This document shows positions 1 to 9,491 of a stretch of DNA of 64,000 bases, one piece after another. A program made the position numbers and the translations under genes. The notes under the pieces are model-generated. The model was not told where the DNA came from and ran no database searches. It saw only the letters and a list, made by a program, of their open reading frames with translations. This DNA comes from Phocaeicola dorei (GTDB taxonomy: Bacteria > Bacteroidota > Bacteroidia > Bacteroidales > Bacteroidaceae): contig NZ_CP046176.1 in assembly GCF_013009555.1 (NCBI RefSeq), positions 1,209,501-1,273,500 of the forward strand, given 5' to 3'. Position 1 is the first letter of the stretch; each line of letters opens with the position of its first letter.

Positions 1-99
1 TTGTTTTATTCTCATTTTTCCAATCCAGAAGCCTGCGGCGATTGTCAGAAAAATCGCCAGTTCTGAATGTTGTCTCAAAAGATGTATAATCCATTCCAT
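1..99 (-). CDS. AspT/YidE-type transporter, N-terminal fragment (runs off the window)
   Basis: Only the first 33 codons are present; the gene reads out of the left edge of the window. The start is the ATG whose complement ends at base 99. The peptide begins [20 protein letters not shown] and continues as one hydrophobic helix followed by a basic turn (GKMRIK). This resembles the first transmembrane segment of the aspartate-alanine exchanger / YidE putative transporter family, in which a short amphipathic start leads directly into helix 1. With so little sequence the family call is tentative. The 126-base gap to the next gene, which is divergent, must hold its promoter; a small GCTGTT/AACAGC hairpin lies at about 121-135. 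Confidence 0.5.
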   Translation of the reverse strand, partial: MEWIIHLLRQHSELAIFLTIAAGFWIGKMRIKQ

Positions 100-225
100 A
101 TTTCACTTCTTATTATAATTGCTGTTTAAAACAGCGTGAGGGTAAAGAAGTTGAGTTAAAAAGCTCCAAATTGTGCTTAGTTCTAATATTTTTTATTTTA
201 TTTGCATAGAGATGATGCTTGACTT

Positions 226-1047
226 ATGAAAATGAAGTTGTTTGTAAAATATATTTCTTTATTAATTCTCTTGTTTGTTGTTGGAGGATGTAAAGAAAAA
301 ATGGCTGACATGTATGTGACTAAGGTCACCGATTTGACAGGAGAGGAAGAACAAGTTTTGAAATTGGAATATGATCGTGATGGTAAAATTATAAAGTATG
401 GAGATACCCCGGTAAGGTATGAGGGCGACCAAATCACAATCGGACAGATGGATTGTTTGAATACCGGCAATAAGCTTTGCAATGTTACGTTTCAAATGGG
501 AAAAGGCAAGGCGAGGGAAAGTAGGGCCCGTTGTATATTGAAGGTAGAAGAGGAGGTTTATGAAGTTGATAAACAGACTGTCTATGATTATAAAGGAGAT
601 ACTATTTTTATCAATTCTGATTATCGTGCTACTTCCGATTATCGTTTCTTGAGAAAAGTGCAAGGAAAATATGTTTTTGATCAATTGGGACGGTTGAAGG
701 AAGTAATGACTGTTTTTACTGAAGCAAATGATAGTGTGTCTAGTTGTCATACTTATTATAATTATGATAATAACATTAACTATCAGGCGAATTTGAATTT
801 ACAGGCTTATGTGATTGATTATGATGGGGTGGATAGTTTCTTCTATTTTTTATTGAATCTTGGGCAGTTGAGGAATAGAACAGCCTTACCTAATGATATC
901 GGATATTGTATGAATCATGGTTTAAGCACTTATAATGTGCATGCCAATTATCGTCTGGATGATGAGAATCCGGTCAGGATAGAAGTTTTATATAATTATA
1001 CCAAACTTCTATCCCGAATAGATTTATCTTATAATCCTTTAAATTAA
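226..1047 (+). CDS. Hypothetical lipoprotein (DUF4595-like)
   Basis: A 273-residue exported protein. Residues 1-21 are a lipoprotein signal peptide (basic start, leucine/isoleucine core) ending in a V-G-G-C lipobox, so Cys22 would be lipidated and the protein anchored in the periplasm or on the outer surface. The mature part is rich in beta-strand-like YD/YN repeats (for example YEGDQITIG, TVYDYKGDTIF, YRLDDENPVRIEVLYNY) of the kind found in Bacteroides DUF4595-like lipoproteins, where short strands alternate with turns. No catalytic motif was recognised. It stands alone on the plus strand, and its last nine bases overlap the 3' end of the convergent TPR gene. Function unknown. Confidence 0.6.
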   Translation: MKMKLFVKYISLLILLFVVGGCKEKMADMYVTKVTDLTGEEEQVLKLEYDRDGKIIKYGDTPVRYEGDQITIGQMDCLNTGNKLCNVTFQMGKGKARESRARCILKVEEEVYEVDKQTVYDYKGDTIFINSDYRATSDYRFLRKVQGKYVFDQLGRLKEVMTVFTEANDSVSSCHTYYNYDNNINYQANLNLQAYVIDYDGVDSFFYFLLNLGQLRNRTALPNDIGYCMNHGLSTYNVHANYRLDDENPVRIEVLYNYTKLLSRIDLSYNPLN

Positions 1048-3216
1048 TTCATCGGGAAGTATAAACAAGTCTACTTCATTGGCGCCTTGCTTTATCAAAT
1101 CTTTCTTATCTATTTGGTAAAGGCGGACAAACTCGTCATGACTGCCGCATAGTTCCTGGGCTTTGCGATAATATTCTATTGATTTTTCTGTTTCATTCAG
1201 GATATAATACACATGTCCTGCATTCATCCAGTCTTCCATAATGGGTTTGGGCTCGGATATCAGCAAGTCGTAATATTTCTTGGCTTGTTGATGGTTGCCG
1301 GTAATGAAGGAACACCATCCTATGGCGCGTCGGGCATTCTGTGGTTTTTTATCCAGATATTCCACTTTAAAAAAATAAGCCAGTGCTTCATCGTATCGTT
1401 CCAGTGCCATTAAGCATTGTCCTATTTGTAGCGTCAGATTCAGATTGTCAGGCTGTACTTGTTCCACCTTATTATAATATTCCAAAGCTTGTTGGTAGTT
1501 TCCTTCTTTTCTATAACATTGTGCCAAATGGCGGTTATTCCATGCGTTATCAGGGATCAGCAGATCTGATTGCAGGTAATAATCTATCGCTTTTTTATAG
1601 GAACCGATTTTCTGATAAATGAAACCTGCTTTCTGCCATAATTCAGCATTTTTACGATTGTATAATTCAATTGATTTATCATAGAGAATCCCGGCTTCTG
1701 TCAGGTCGTCGTGTGTGAATAGGTAATCTGCCAGCTTGTTGATATAATCTTTGTGCAACAAGGCTTGAGACAATGTTTCTTTATTCCATAAGTCTAGAGT
1801 GTCCTCAAAAATGTCATGTATTTCATGTCTTCTTGACCATAATTTGAAGAAACGGTAGAGGTCATGAATATATTGCCGGCTCACGAATTCAGCGCGAGCT
1901 TTTGATTGTGACATTTCTTTTAAACGTTCTTTCAGTTCTTCAGAAGCCTCATGTTGTCCGTTCAATTGTTGCTGCATGAGATTTCTTTGGCTTTCCGGCA
2001 TTTGTAACATGGTAAAACAAAAAGAGTATTTGTCGGAATTGCAGAATACATCCGAGTTCATCAAAATGTTGAGCAGAGAGATTTTTTGTTCGTCATTTCC
2101 GAGAGATAATTTGGCGATATCCTGATATTGGGGGTCAAAAGGATAGAACCAGTGAGAAATTTTGCGGAAAAACGGGAATTGTTTCAGCTGTGAAAAGGTA
2201 CTCATATACACATCCGCCCCGGACATTTGCAGTTCACCTAATTCGCGCAATTTATCGGTAATGCCTGAACGGTCAATCCATTCTTCCCATTCCGGATTAT
2301 GATCTTCGGCATCTTCATCCAGTCCTTCCAAATTAAGTTTGGGATTTTTCATCATTTCGGGAATGATTTCTTCACGCATTTTCTTGTCTATCTTTCGGGT
2401 TTCACGGGAAGATTGCAATAATTGAATCTGGATATGATGCAGGTTTTTGATGAACTCGGTATTTTCATTCAGTTCATTTATGCGCGACACGGCTTCAGGG
2501 TATTGAAGGATACGCTTTTCATAATAGTAGCATGTTAGTGCGATCCCTGCAATAGCCCGCTGATTCAGCATGGTATCCTGATGGGTATAGGCGTTCAATA
2601 GAAACATGAACTTGCGGATGTCGAATATTTGCAGCAGGCTCATGGTGACGGCGCTGACCATTATGGAAAGGTCGTTGACTTGGATCAATAGTGAGTTGAA
2701 CAAAATTTGCGCTTCAGCATATTCCGATTCACTCCACCGGGTGGATACCCATATTTTTTCAAATAATTCGTCTACGGCTGTTTCGTGACGTTTTCTCATG
2801 GCATCCATTTCTTCATTTCTTTTGGCCTCGGTGGTATATATCAATGGGGCTGTAGCCATATCTTCTGTATATGCCTCCAATTGCATTTGTAATTCGGCAT
2901 AGCTGTGGGGAGGGCTTTGGACAAAAGTGCGCATTGTGTCATAATAGGCTCCATAATTTTGTGTTGCCTGTACGGCTATATGGATACGGTCGGTCAGTTC
3001 GTATGCCGTGCGCAACATTTTATGGTATATTTCTACCTTATTGGGATCTTTCATCCCTTTTGAAGTATATTGCAGCATCAGGTCGTATGACGTTTGCAGG
3101 GCTTCTAGCTCATTCTTTAATTGCCAGTCGGAAGTATGTGTGGCATATCCTGTCATTTGGAATAATGCTTCTTTTAACCGATATTGGTCTAATAGTTTTA
3201 TGATTTCTTCGCGCAT
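1039..3216 (-). CDS. Tetratricopeptide-repeat protein
   Basis: A 725-residue, largely helical, soluble protein with no signal peptide. The N-terminal two thirds are charged helices of no recognised family. From about residue 500 there are consecutive TPR units with the usual W/L-G-Y-A-F-A-P pattern (for example AELWQKAGFIYQKIGSYKKA, the next about 34 residues later, then LNLTLQIGQCLMALERYDEA). TPRs bind other proteins or peptides, so a scaffolding role is likely, but no partner is indicated. The gene is convergent with the lipoprotein gene and their stop regions overlap by nine bases. It is followed upstream by the DUF418 gene on the same strand after 61 bases, so the two may share a transcript. 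Confidence 0.75.
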   Translation of the reverse strand: MREEIIKLLDQYRLKEALFQMTGYATHTSDWQLKNELEALQTSYDLMLQYTSKGMKDPNKVEIYHKMLRTAYELTDRIHIAVQATQNYGAYYDTMRTFVQSPPHSYAELQMQLEAYTEDMATAPLIYTTEAKRNEEMDAMRKRHETAVDELFEKIWVSTRWSESEYAEAQILFNSLLIQVNDLSIMVSAVTMSLLQIFDIRKFMFLLNAYTHQDTMLNQRAIAGIALTCYYYEKRILQYPEAVSRINELNENTEFIKNLHHIQIQLLQSSRETRKIDKKMREEIIPEMMKNPKLNLEGLDEDAEDHNPEWEEWIDRSGITDKLRELGELQMSGADVYMSTFSQLKQFPFFRKISHWFYPFDPQYQDIAKLSLGNDEQKISLLNILMNSDVFCNSDKYSFCFTMLQMPESQRNLMQQQLNGQHEASEELKERLKEMSQSKARAEFVSRQYIHDLYRFFKLWSRRHEIHDIFEDTLDLWNKETLSQALLHKDYINKLADYLFTHDDLTEAGILYDKSIELYNRKNAELWQKAGFIYQKIGSYKKAIDYYLQSDLLIPDNAWNNRHLAQCYRKEGNYQQALEYYNKVEQVQPDNLNLTLQIGQCLMALERYDEALAYFFKVEYLDKKPQNARRAIGWCSFITGNHQQAKKYYDLLISEPKPIMEDWMNAGHVYYILNETEKSIEYYRKAQELCGSHDEFVRLYQIDKKDLIKQGANEVDLFILPDELI

Positions 3217-3277
3217 ATTTTAAAGTTCTATTTGTATGTCTTTTATAAACAAATGCCGGCAGACTTCGGTTCTCGAT

Positions 3278-4462
3278 TTATTTCAACCAAGTTGCCCGTT
3301 TCCATATATATTCCATCGGACCGTGAGAGTGATGATTCATCCACCAGCGGCAGAAAGAGAATTGCAAGATGAAGAAAACTATTCCTGCCAGGCAGCTGGC
3401 TGTGATACCAAACTGATTGTGCAATGCAAATCCCCAGTTGTAGTATAACATAGAACCTACTATACTTTGAGTGATATAATTGGTAAGGCTCATCTTTCCG
3501 TATGGCGTTATTTTCATTAATCCGTCGTGTAAGTTTGTCTTGTAAAAAGCGAAGACGACACCGGATACCAGAATCAGCATAAATGCAAAATTGGAAAGCG
3601 AGGTGATGATTAGTGAAAGAGGGGTCAGAATGGATTTATTTGTGATAAAGTCTGGTAGCATATTGCCCAACCCATATAAAGGGAAAAATGAGACGAGTGA
3701 GCCTGCAAGTACCTTGTTCCATACCTTCAAGTGCTCTTTCAAAAAAAGTCCCTTGCGCCCTATCAGCATACCGAGCAGGAAGAGGGCGGCTGTTTGGAAT
3801 ACCCGTCCGTGATCCCAGGCCCAGGCAAGGCTTGCCAACTGTCCTTCCCATAAATTGACACGGATGGTTTCCAGAAAATTACCATTGCTTTGCACTGCAA
3901 AAGTTGCATTCCAGAAGCTGCGGGTGGGGATGGCCGGAGTAACAAATTCCGGATCGAAGCAGGCACGTATTACATAATAAAGCGGCAATGGCTGGATTAA
4001 TAGCAGACATGCCAATGCAAATATCCATTTGTCTTTCAGCCGGCAAGTCAGTGGCAGGATGAAACCTACTAAAGAATAAAGGACCAGCACTTCCGCTGTG
4101 AAAAAACTGGCATTGATATTACCTATCAGGAAAAGAAGAATTAACCGCCAACAAAAACGTAGACGGAAATCATTGCCCCGTAGGCGTTGGTTGTCATCTT
4201 GAATAAAAAAGCTAAAACCGAAAAGTAAAGCGAATATGGCGTATGCTTTTCCGCCGAACATGAAGAATAACCCGCTCCAAATGGCTTTGTCCGAGAAGTT
4301 CAGCCACGCACTTTGTCCGGCTGTATAGGGAAATGAGTAGAAATTAAAATGTTCGATAGAGTGCAGGATGATGATTCCCATCACTGCCAGTCCGCGTAGC
4401 ACATCAGCTACATCTACACGTGCGTGTCCTTTCAATTTTGTGTTTATTGCTTTTGTTTCCAT
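3278..4462 (-). CDS. DUF418 family integral membrane protein
   Basis: A 394-residue polytopic membrane protein with about ten hydrophobic segments. It opens with the pattern RVDVADVLRGLAVMGIIILH typical of the heparan-alpha-glucosaminide acetyltransferase-like / DUF418 group, in which D-x-x-R-G-x-A sits at the start of the first helix. The C-terminal part carries the DUF418 signature region (GKMSLTNYITQSI, about residues 325-340), ending in a short basic tail. Members are thought to be transporters or acyltransferases of the cell envelope, but none of the reactions is established for this subgroup. It is divergent from mfd: its start lies 107 bases from the mfd start, so the two promoters face away from each other in that interval. 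Confidence 0.8.
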   Translation of the reverse strand: METKAINTKLKGHARVDVADVLRGLAVMGIIILHSIEHFNFYSFPYTAGQSAWLNFSDKAIWSGLFFMFGGKAYAIFALLFGFSFFIQDDNQRLRGNDFRLRFCWRLILLFLIGNINASFFTAEVLVLYSLVGFILPLTCRLKDKWIFALACLLLIQPLPLYYVIRACFDPEFVTPAIPTRSFWNATFAVQSNGNFLETIRVNLWEGQLASLAWAWDHGRVFQTAALFLLGMLIGRKGLFLKEHLKVWNKVLAGSLVSFFPLYGLGNMLPDFITNKSILTPLSLIITSLSNFAFMLILVSGVVFAFYKTNLHDGLMKITPYGKMSLTNYITQSIVGSMLYYNWGFALHNQFGITASCLAGIVFFILQFSFCRWWMNHHSHGPMEYIWKRATWLK

Positions 4463-4569
4463 GGGGTTATATATTAGCGTACAAAAATAGGAAAATCTTG
4501 AATAGTTGGCAAAAAAAGGAGGAAGTAATCAGATATTTCTTTAATTTTGTCCCCATCTTAAAAAAAGAT

Positions 4570-7500
4570 ATGGATATTTCGGAATTGCAACGTATTTATG
4601 CTGGTCATCCTAACACTAAGGGACTGGCTGCGTTATTGGAAGATTCCTCAGTGAGGACTATTTTCCTGGGAGGATTATATGCTTCTGCGGCAGCTTTATT
4701 TGTTTCCTCCTTTCTTAGAGAGAATAAACAGACATTTGTATTTGTACTGGGTGACTTGGAGGAAGCGGGTTACTTTTATCATGACCTGACACAGGTGAAC
4801 GGTGATGAGCATATTTTGTTCTTTCCATCCTCGTATCGTCGGGCTGTTAAATATGGGCAGAAAGATGCAGCCAATGAGATCCTGCGTACGGAAGTGTTGA
4901 GCCGTTTACAGAAAGGCGATCCGCTATGTGTGGTGACTTATCCTGAAGCGTTGGCGGAGAAAGTGGTATCACAAAAGGTACTGATGGACAAGACGTTAAA
5001 ACTTGGTGTGGGTGAGCATGTGGACACAGAGTTTATCACGGAAGTGCTGTCCGGTTACGGATTCGAGCATGTAGATTATGTTTATGAACCGGGGCAATAT
5101 GCTGTACGCGGTAGTATTATTGACGTCTTCTCTTTTGCTTCCGAGTATCCTTACCGTATTGACTTTTTTGGTGACGAGGTAGACAGCATCCGTACTTTTG
5201 AAGTGGAAAACCAGCTTTCGAAAGAGAAGAAACAGAGCATTGCCATCGTGCCCGAGCTGACGAATGCCGCCGACAAGAGCGGGGTGTCTTTCTTTGAATT
5301 CATTTCTCGGGAAACAGTTCTGGCAATGAAAGATTTTCTTTGGGTACGTGAAAGAATACAGGTAGTACGGGAGGAGGCACTCTCTCCTCAGGCGCTTGCC
5401 GCATACGAGGGAGAGAAGACGGAACTGATGAATTTGGAACTGAAGCTGATAGACGGGGCGGAATTTACAGTACGGGCTTTGGAATTCAAACGGATTGAAT
5501 TTGGTAACAAACCTACAGGAACTCCACAGGCTACGTTGGCTTTCGATACGACAGTCCAGCCTATTTTTCATAAGAATTTTGATTTGGTAAGCACTTCATT
5601 CACTGATTATCAGAAACGAGGTTACACCTTATATATATGTACCGATAGTGAGAAGCAGGCAAAGCGTCTGAAAGATATCTTTGAGGAGCGTGGTGATCAT
5701 ATCACGTTCATTCCGGTCAACAAGACTTTACATGAGGGCTTTACAGATAATGTATTGAAAAGCTGCTTTTTTACAGACCATCAGATTTTTGACCGTTTCC
5801 ATAAATACAATCTTCGTAGCGACAAGGCGCGTAGCGGTAAGGTGGCGTTGACCTTAAAAGAGTTGAGCCAGTTTGAGCCGGGTGACTTTGTGGTACATAT
5901 AGATCATGGTGTAGGTCGTTTTGGCGGTTTGGTACGCATTCCGAATGGAAATACCACTCAGGAAGTGATTAAACTTACTTATCAGAATGAGGATGTGGTA
6001 TTTGTTTCCATTCATTCCCTGCATAAAATATCCAAGTATAAAGGGAAGGAGGGAGAAACTCCCCGCCTGAACAAATTGGGAACCGGTGCGTGGGAAAAAA
6101 TGAAAGAGCGTACCAAGAGTAAAATCAAAGATATAGCTCGTGATCTGATCAAACTGTATTCGCAACGTAAACAGGAAAAAGGATTTTCGTATAGTCCCGA
6201 CAGTTTTATGCAACATGAATTAGAGGCAAGCTTTATCTATGAGGATACCCCCGATCAGTTGAAGGCGACCCAAGATGCCAAAGCCGATATGGAGAGCGAT
6301 CGCCCTATGGACCGTTTAGTGTGTGGTGATGTGGGATTCGGAAAGACCGAAGTAGCGATTCGTGCCGCTTTCAAAGCTGTGACAGATAACAAACAGGTGG
6401 CTGTGCTGGTTCCCACTACGGTTTTAGCTTATCAGCACTTTCAGACTTTTAGCGAACGGTTGAAAGATTTTCCATGTAAGGTGGATTATTTGAGCCGTGC
6501 CCGCAGTACGAAAGATGTTTCCAGAATAGTGAAAGAACTGGCGGATGGAAAAATAAATATTTTGATCGGTACACATAAAATCATCGGTAAAAGCGTTAAG
6601 TTCAAAGATTTAGGATTGCTGATCATTGATGAGGAACAGAAGTTCGGAGTAAGTGTGAAAGAGAAGTTGCGTCAGATGAAAGTGAATGTGGATACACTTA
6701 CTATGACCGCTACCCCCATCCCCCGTACTTTGCAGTTCTCGTTAATGGGCGCCCGTGATCTTTCTGTTATTCAGACTCCGCCTCCCAACCGTTATCCCAT
6801 TCAGACAGAGGTGCATACCTTTAATGAAGATATCATAACGGAAGCGATCAATTTTGAAATGAGCCGTAACGGACAGGTATTCTTTGTCAATAACCGCATA
6901 CAGAATCTGGTAGAATTGGAAGCCATGATCAAGCGGAATATACCCGATTGCCGTGTCTGCATAGGTCATGGACAGATGGAGCCCGAAAAGCTGGAAAAGA
7001 TTATTTTCGACTTTGTGAACTATGATTATGATGTGCTGCTGGCAACCACCATTATCGAGAGTGGCATTGACATACCGAATGCCAATACGATTATCATCAA
7101 CCAGGCGCAGAATTTTGGCTTGAGTGATTTGCACCAGATGCGTGGACGTGTGGGAAGAAGCAATAAAAAAGCATTCTGTTATTTGTTGGCGCCTCCGTTG
7201 ACTTCACTGACTCCTGAGGCAAAGCGTCGTCTTCAAGCCATTGAAAATTTCAGTGATCTGGGCAGCGGTATTCATATAGCCATGCAGGATTTGGATATCC
7301 GTGGAGCAGGAAATATGCTGGGGGCGGAGCAGAGTGGTTTCATTGCCGATTTGGGCTATGAAACTTATCAGAAGATATTGGCTGAAGCGGTGAAGGAATT
7401 GAAAGAGGATGAGTTTGCCGATCTTTACGCAGAGGAGTTGCAGGCAGCGGGAGAAGAGAAAATCAGTGGCGAGAACTTTGTGGATGAATGTCAGGTGGAA

Positions 7501-7935
7501 AGTGATTTGGAATTGCTTTTCCCTAATGAGTATATCCCCAGCAGCAGCGAACGTATGTTGCTTTATCGTGAACTGGACGGATTGGAATTGGATAAGGACC
7601 TGCTCGCTTTCAAGGCACGGTTGGAGGACCGTTTCGGAAAGGTTCCTCCCGAAGGGCTGGAACTTCTGCGTATCGTACCTTTGCGCAGATTGGCTAAACG
7701 GTTGGGGGTGGAAAAAGTATTCTTGAAAGCCGGACGAATGACTTTGTTCTTTATCAGTAATCAGGAAAGTCCTTATTATCAAAGTGCGGCTTTTGGCAAG
7801 GTGATTGATTACATGAGCAAGAATCCGCGTTACTGCAATTTGCGTGAGCAGAACGGCAAGCGTAGTATGGTAGTCAAGAATGTGGAAACGGTAGAGACTG
7901 CGGTAGGTATTCTGCAGGAGATGGTGAGTCTGTGA
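4570..7935 (+). CDS. mfd: Transcription-repair coupling factor Mfd
   Basis: A 1121-residue SF2 translocase that removes stalled RNA polymerase from damaged DNA and recruits UvrA. Order of parts: UvrB-like N-terminal module (about 10-300), the CarD-like RNA-polymerase-interaction domain (about 430-530, beginning FEPGDFVVHIDHGVGRFGG), the helicase core with Walker A GDVGFGKTE (about 585) and DEEQKFGV (about 686), the TRG region, and the TRCF C-terminal domain. The frame is open upstream to 4420, but those 50 codons overlap the divergent gene and encode a hydrophobic stretch unlike Mfd; the ATG at 4570 gives the standard MDISELQRIY-type start. A TAATTTTG -7 element lies at 4542-4549, just ahead of this start. 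Ordinary housekeeping gene. Confidence 0.97.
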   Translation: MDISELQRIYAGHPNTKGLAALLEDSSVRTIFLGGLYASAAALFVSSFLRENKQTFVFVLGDLEEAGYFYHDLTQVNGDEHILFFPSSYRRAVKYGQKDAANEILRTEVLSRLQKGDPLCVVTYPEALAEKVVSQKVLMDKTLKLGVGEHVDTEFITEVLSGYGFEHVDYVYEPGQYAVRGSIIDVFSFASEYPYRIDFFGDEVDSIRTFEVENQLSKEKKQSIAIVPELTNAADKSGVSFFEFISRETVLAMKDFLWVRERIQVVREEALSPQALAAYEGEKTELMNLELKLIDGAEFTVRALEFKRIEFGNKPTGTPQATLAFDTTVQPIFHKNFDLVSTSFTDYQKRGYTLYICTDSEKQAKRLKDIFEERGDHITFIPVNKTLHEGFTDNVLKSCFFTDHQIFDRFHKYNLRSDKARSGKVALTLKELSQFEPGDFVVHIDHGVGRFGGLVRIPNGNTTQEVIKLTYQNEDVVFVSIHSLHKISKYKGKEGETPRLNKLGTGAWEKMKERTKSKIKDIARDLIKLYSQRKQEKGFSYSPDSFMQHELEASFIYEDTPDQLKATQDAKADMESDRPMDRLVCGDVGFGKTEVAIRAAFKAVTDNKQVAVLVPTTVLAYQHFQTFSERLKDFPCKVDYLSRARSTKDVSRIVKELADGKINILIGTHKIIGKSVKFKDLGLLIIDEEQKFGVSVKEKLRQMKVNVDTLTMTATPIPRTLQFSLMGARDLSVIQTPPPNRYPIQTEVHTFNEDIITEAINFEMSRNGQVFFVNNRIQNLVELEAMIKRNIPDCRVCIGHGQMEPEKLEKIIFDFVNYDYDVLLATTIIESGIDIPNANTIIINQAQNFGLSDLHQMRGRVGRSNKKAFCYLLAPPLTSLTPEAKRRLQAIENFSDLGSGIHIAMQDLDIRGAGNMLGAEQSGFIADLGYETYQKILAEAVKELKEDEFADLYAEELQAAGEEKISGENFVDECQVESDLELLFPNEYIPSSSERMLLYRELDGLELDKDLLAFKARLEDRFGKVPPEGLELLRIVPLRRLAKRLGVEKVFLKAGRMTLFFISNQESPYYQSAAFGKVIDYMSKNPRYCNLREQNGKRSMVVKNVETVETAVGILQEMVSL

Positions 7936-8241
7936 TAAAAGATGTCTGTATTGGCGGATTTCTTTCGTAGAAGAGATGAACCAACCGATGGTTCGGCAGA
8001 AACCTGCATTGCTGTAGAGTAAGCAGGATATGTTAACGTAAAATTGAATATTAACTAAATAAACAGCTGATTTTTAATTAATTGTTTAACGGATTTGAAT
8101 TCGGGGTGTTTTATATTAAAAAATAATATAAGACGCTCCTTTTTCTTTTAACTTATCTATATTTTAACTATCTTACTTCCAGTTTAAAAGCGGACACTGA
8201 GATTTTTACTCACATATTGTCTAATTTAAAAAACACTTGTT
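7936..8241. other. Intergenic region between mfd and the tonB-like gene
   Basis: About 300 bases with no open frame of useful length. After the mfd stop there are short imperfect inverted repeats (near 7980-8030, for example CCTGC...GCAGG) but no T-run that would make a convincing terminator. The second half is AT-rich and must carry the promoter of the TonB gene, yet no exact TAnnTTTG element was found near its start. Confidence 0.5.
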
Positions 8242-8928
8242 ATGGAAGTGAAAAAAACACGAAGAGCCGACCTTGAAAAGGGCAAGTCCCGTTGGCTGTT
8301 CATGGGTCTCATTGTGACGCTGTCGTTTATGTTTGTTTCGTTCGAATGGACTGAACGTAATGTAACTTACACGATCAGTGATCTAGTCAGTGACCCGGAT
8401 TTCTTTGAAGAATTAGTTCCTGTAACCTACAATCAGGATAAACCTCTGCTACCACCGCCTCCGCCGGCTGCCGTCAATCCGGAAGAGCTCAATATAGTGG
8501 ATAATCAATCGACGGAAACAGAAACCGATATTGCCGCTTCGGACCCTACGGATGCTCCTGTTATCATACCGATTCCCGTTGAAGTACCCGAAGAAGTAGT
8601 GGAAGAAAATGTGGAATTTGTGGTGGTGGAAGAAATGCCGGTATTTCGTAATGGTAATGCTGATTTGATGAGGTATCTGAGCGAAAACATCAAATATCCT
8701 ACCGTCAGTGCCGAGCAGGGAGTTCAAGGTAAGGTTGTGGTACAGTTTATTGTGGGTGTTCATGGCGAGATTCTGAATCCGGTAGTGGTGAAGAGCGTGG
8801 ATCCGTATCTGGACAAGGAAGCAATCCGCGTGATCAGTTCCATGCCAAAATGGAAGCCCGGCAAGCAAAGAGGAAAAGCAGTGAGGGTGAAATACACTGT
8901 TCCTGTAGTCTTCAGACTGCAAAGTTAA
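8242..8928 (+). CDS. TonB family energy transducer
   Basis: A 228-residue inner-membrane-anchored periplasmic protein that passes proton-motive-force energy to outer-membrane receptors. A basic cytoplasmic start (KKTRRADLEKGKSRW) precedes one transmembrane helix (about 19-38). Then come a proline-rich spacer (LLPPPPPAA) and an acidic E/V-rich stretch (EVPEEVVEENVEFVVVEEM), and a C-terminal TonB domain (about 140-228) with the usual IKYP...GVQGKVVVQFIVG, a late LDKEAIRVI helix and W-K-P-G. It stands alone between a long leader and a strong terminator (8949-8987). Its partners ExbB/ExbD are not in the window. The start is supported by the RKxx-type cytoplasmic tail and lack of an upstream ATG in frame. 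Confidence 0.93.
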   Translation: MEVKKTRRADLEKGKSRWLFMGLIVTLSFMFVSFEWTERNVTYTISDLVSDPDFFEELVPVTYNQDKPLLPPPPPAAVNPEELNIVDNQSTETETDIAASDPTDAPVIIPIPVEVPEEVVEENVEFVVVEEMPVFRNGNADLMRYLSENIKYPTVSAEQGVQGKVVVQFIVGVHGEILNPVVVKSVDPYLDKEAIRVISSMPKWKPGKQRGKAVRVKYTVPVVFRLQS

Positions 8929-8948
8929 GATTTAATTAGTATGGATGA

Positions 8949-8987
8949 AGGAAGCGTAATCTCGGGAGAGGACGCTTCCTCTTTTTT
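8949..8987 (+). terminator. Rho-independent terminator after the tonB-like gene
   Basis: A 9-bp stem (AGGAAGCGT / ACGCTTCCT) with a 14-base loop is followed by C and six T residues. It lies 20 bases after the TonB stop and separates it from the capsule locus. Confidence 0.85.
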
Positions 8988-9239
8988 ATGACAGTACGGT
9001 CGGCTGTTTATATGTGCAGGACACAGTGAAGTGTCTTAATTAAAGGGTGTATCCTAAATCGTGTTTACTTTGTTAATGTATTGTTTTATTGAAAGGTACT
9101 TGTCTGTAAGTTGCCAATAAATCCAATCTTAAATGATATTACGGGAATCTGAATGTGAAGAATAAATTTCGGTAAGTTGGTCTATGATATAATAGTCTGA
9201 TAATCAAAATTTTCTTGTTTTAAATGTTTGCAACAAATT

Positions 9240-9268
9240 GGGGCTCTCTTCATAAGAGAACCCCAATT
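9240..9268 (+). repeat. Left inverted repeat (IR-L) of the candidate invertible capsule promoter
   Basis: The reverse complement of this 29-base element matches 9413-9441 at 28 of 29 positions, the only difference being one G/A near its inner CCCC. The element is itself almost palindromic (GGGGCTCTCTT, CAT loop, AAGAGAACCCC, extended by AATT on both sides), but the direct alignment to the right copy has four mismatches, so the two copies are best seen as inverted. No T-run follows, which argues against a simple terminator. Confidence 0.75.
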
Positions 9269-9377
9269 CATCTTAATCAATTGATAATGTGGTACATAAT
9301 ATTCCTTAGAATTAAAACCTTTGCAAACAATAATCATTCTTAAGCCAATTTGAAGACACTTTTTCTAATGCGAAAAC

Positions 9378-9407
9378 TTTCAGATTGAAGAATTATACGT
9401 ATATTTG
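9378..9407 (+). promoter_or_regulatory. Promoter inside the invertible segment, currently facing the capsule locus
   Basis: TATATTTG at 9400-9407 is an exact match to the Bacteroides -7 consensus TAnnTTTG. A weak -33 element (TTTC, 9378-9381) lies 18 bases upstream. Transcription would start around 9413-9415, at the beginning of IR-R, so the RNA leader begins with the IR-R hairpin and runs about 75 bases to the UpxY start. No such element faces outward on the other strand near IR-L, so flipping the 144-base segment would turn the promoter away from the locus. Confidence 0.65.
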
Positions 9408-9412
9408 CAGCA

Positions 9413-9441
9413 AATTGGGGTTCTCTTATGAAGAGAACCCC
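9413..9441 (+). repeat. Right inverted repeat (IR-R), also a leader hairpin
   Basis: Partner of the repeat at 9240-9268, separated from it by 144 bases. GGGGTTCTCTT and AAGAGAACCCC form a perfect 11-bp stem around an ATG loop (9417-9441). In RNA this hairpin sits in the 5' leader ahead of the UpxY-type gene. The spacing and length are in the range known for phase-variable capsule promoters of Bacteroides. Confidence 0.75.
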
Positions 9442-9491
9442 TCCAAAAAGAAGAAATTTAAGGGCTTGCCTGAGCCTTATATTTCAAGATT

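Noticed and set aside
4420..4569. Upstream extension of the mfd frame by 50 codons
   Set aside because: It overlaps the divergent DUF418 gene, encodes a hydrophobic stretch foreign to Mfd and would place the start before the TAATTTTG promoter element.
9236..9441. The two GGGG...CCCC hairpins as plain terminators
   Set aside because: Neither is followed by a T-run, the second lies downstream of an exact promoter element, and the copies match each other best in inverted orientation, so an invertible promoter fits better.
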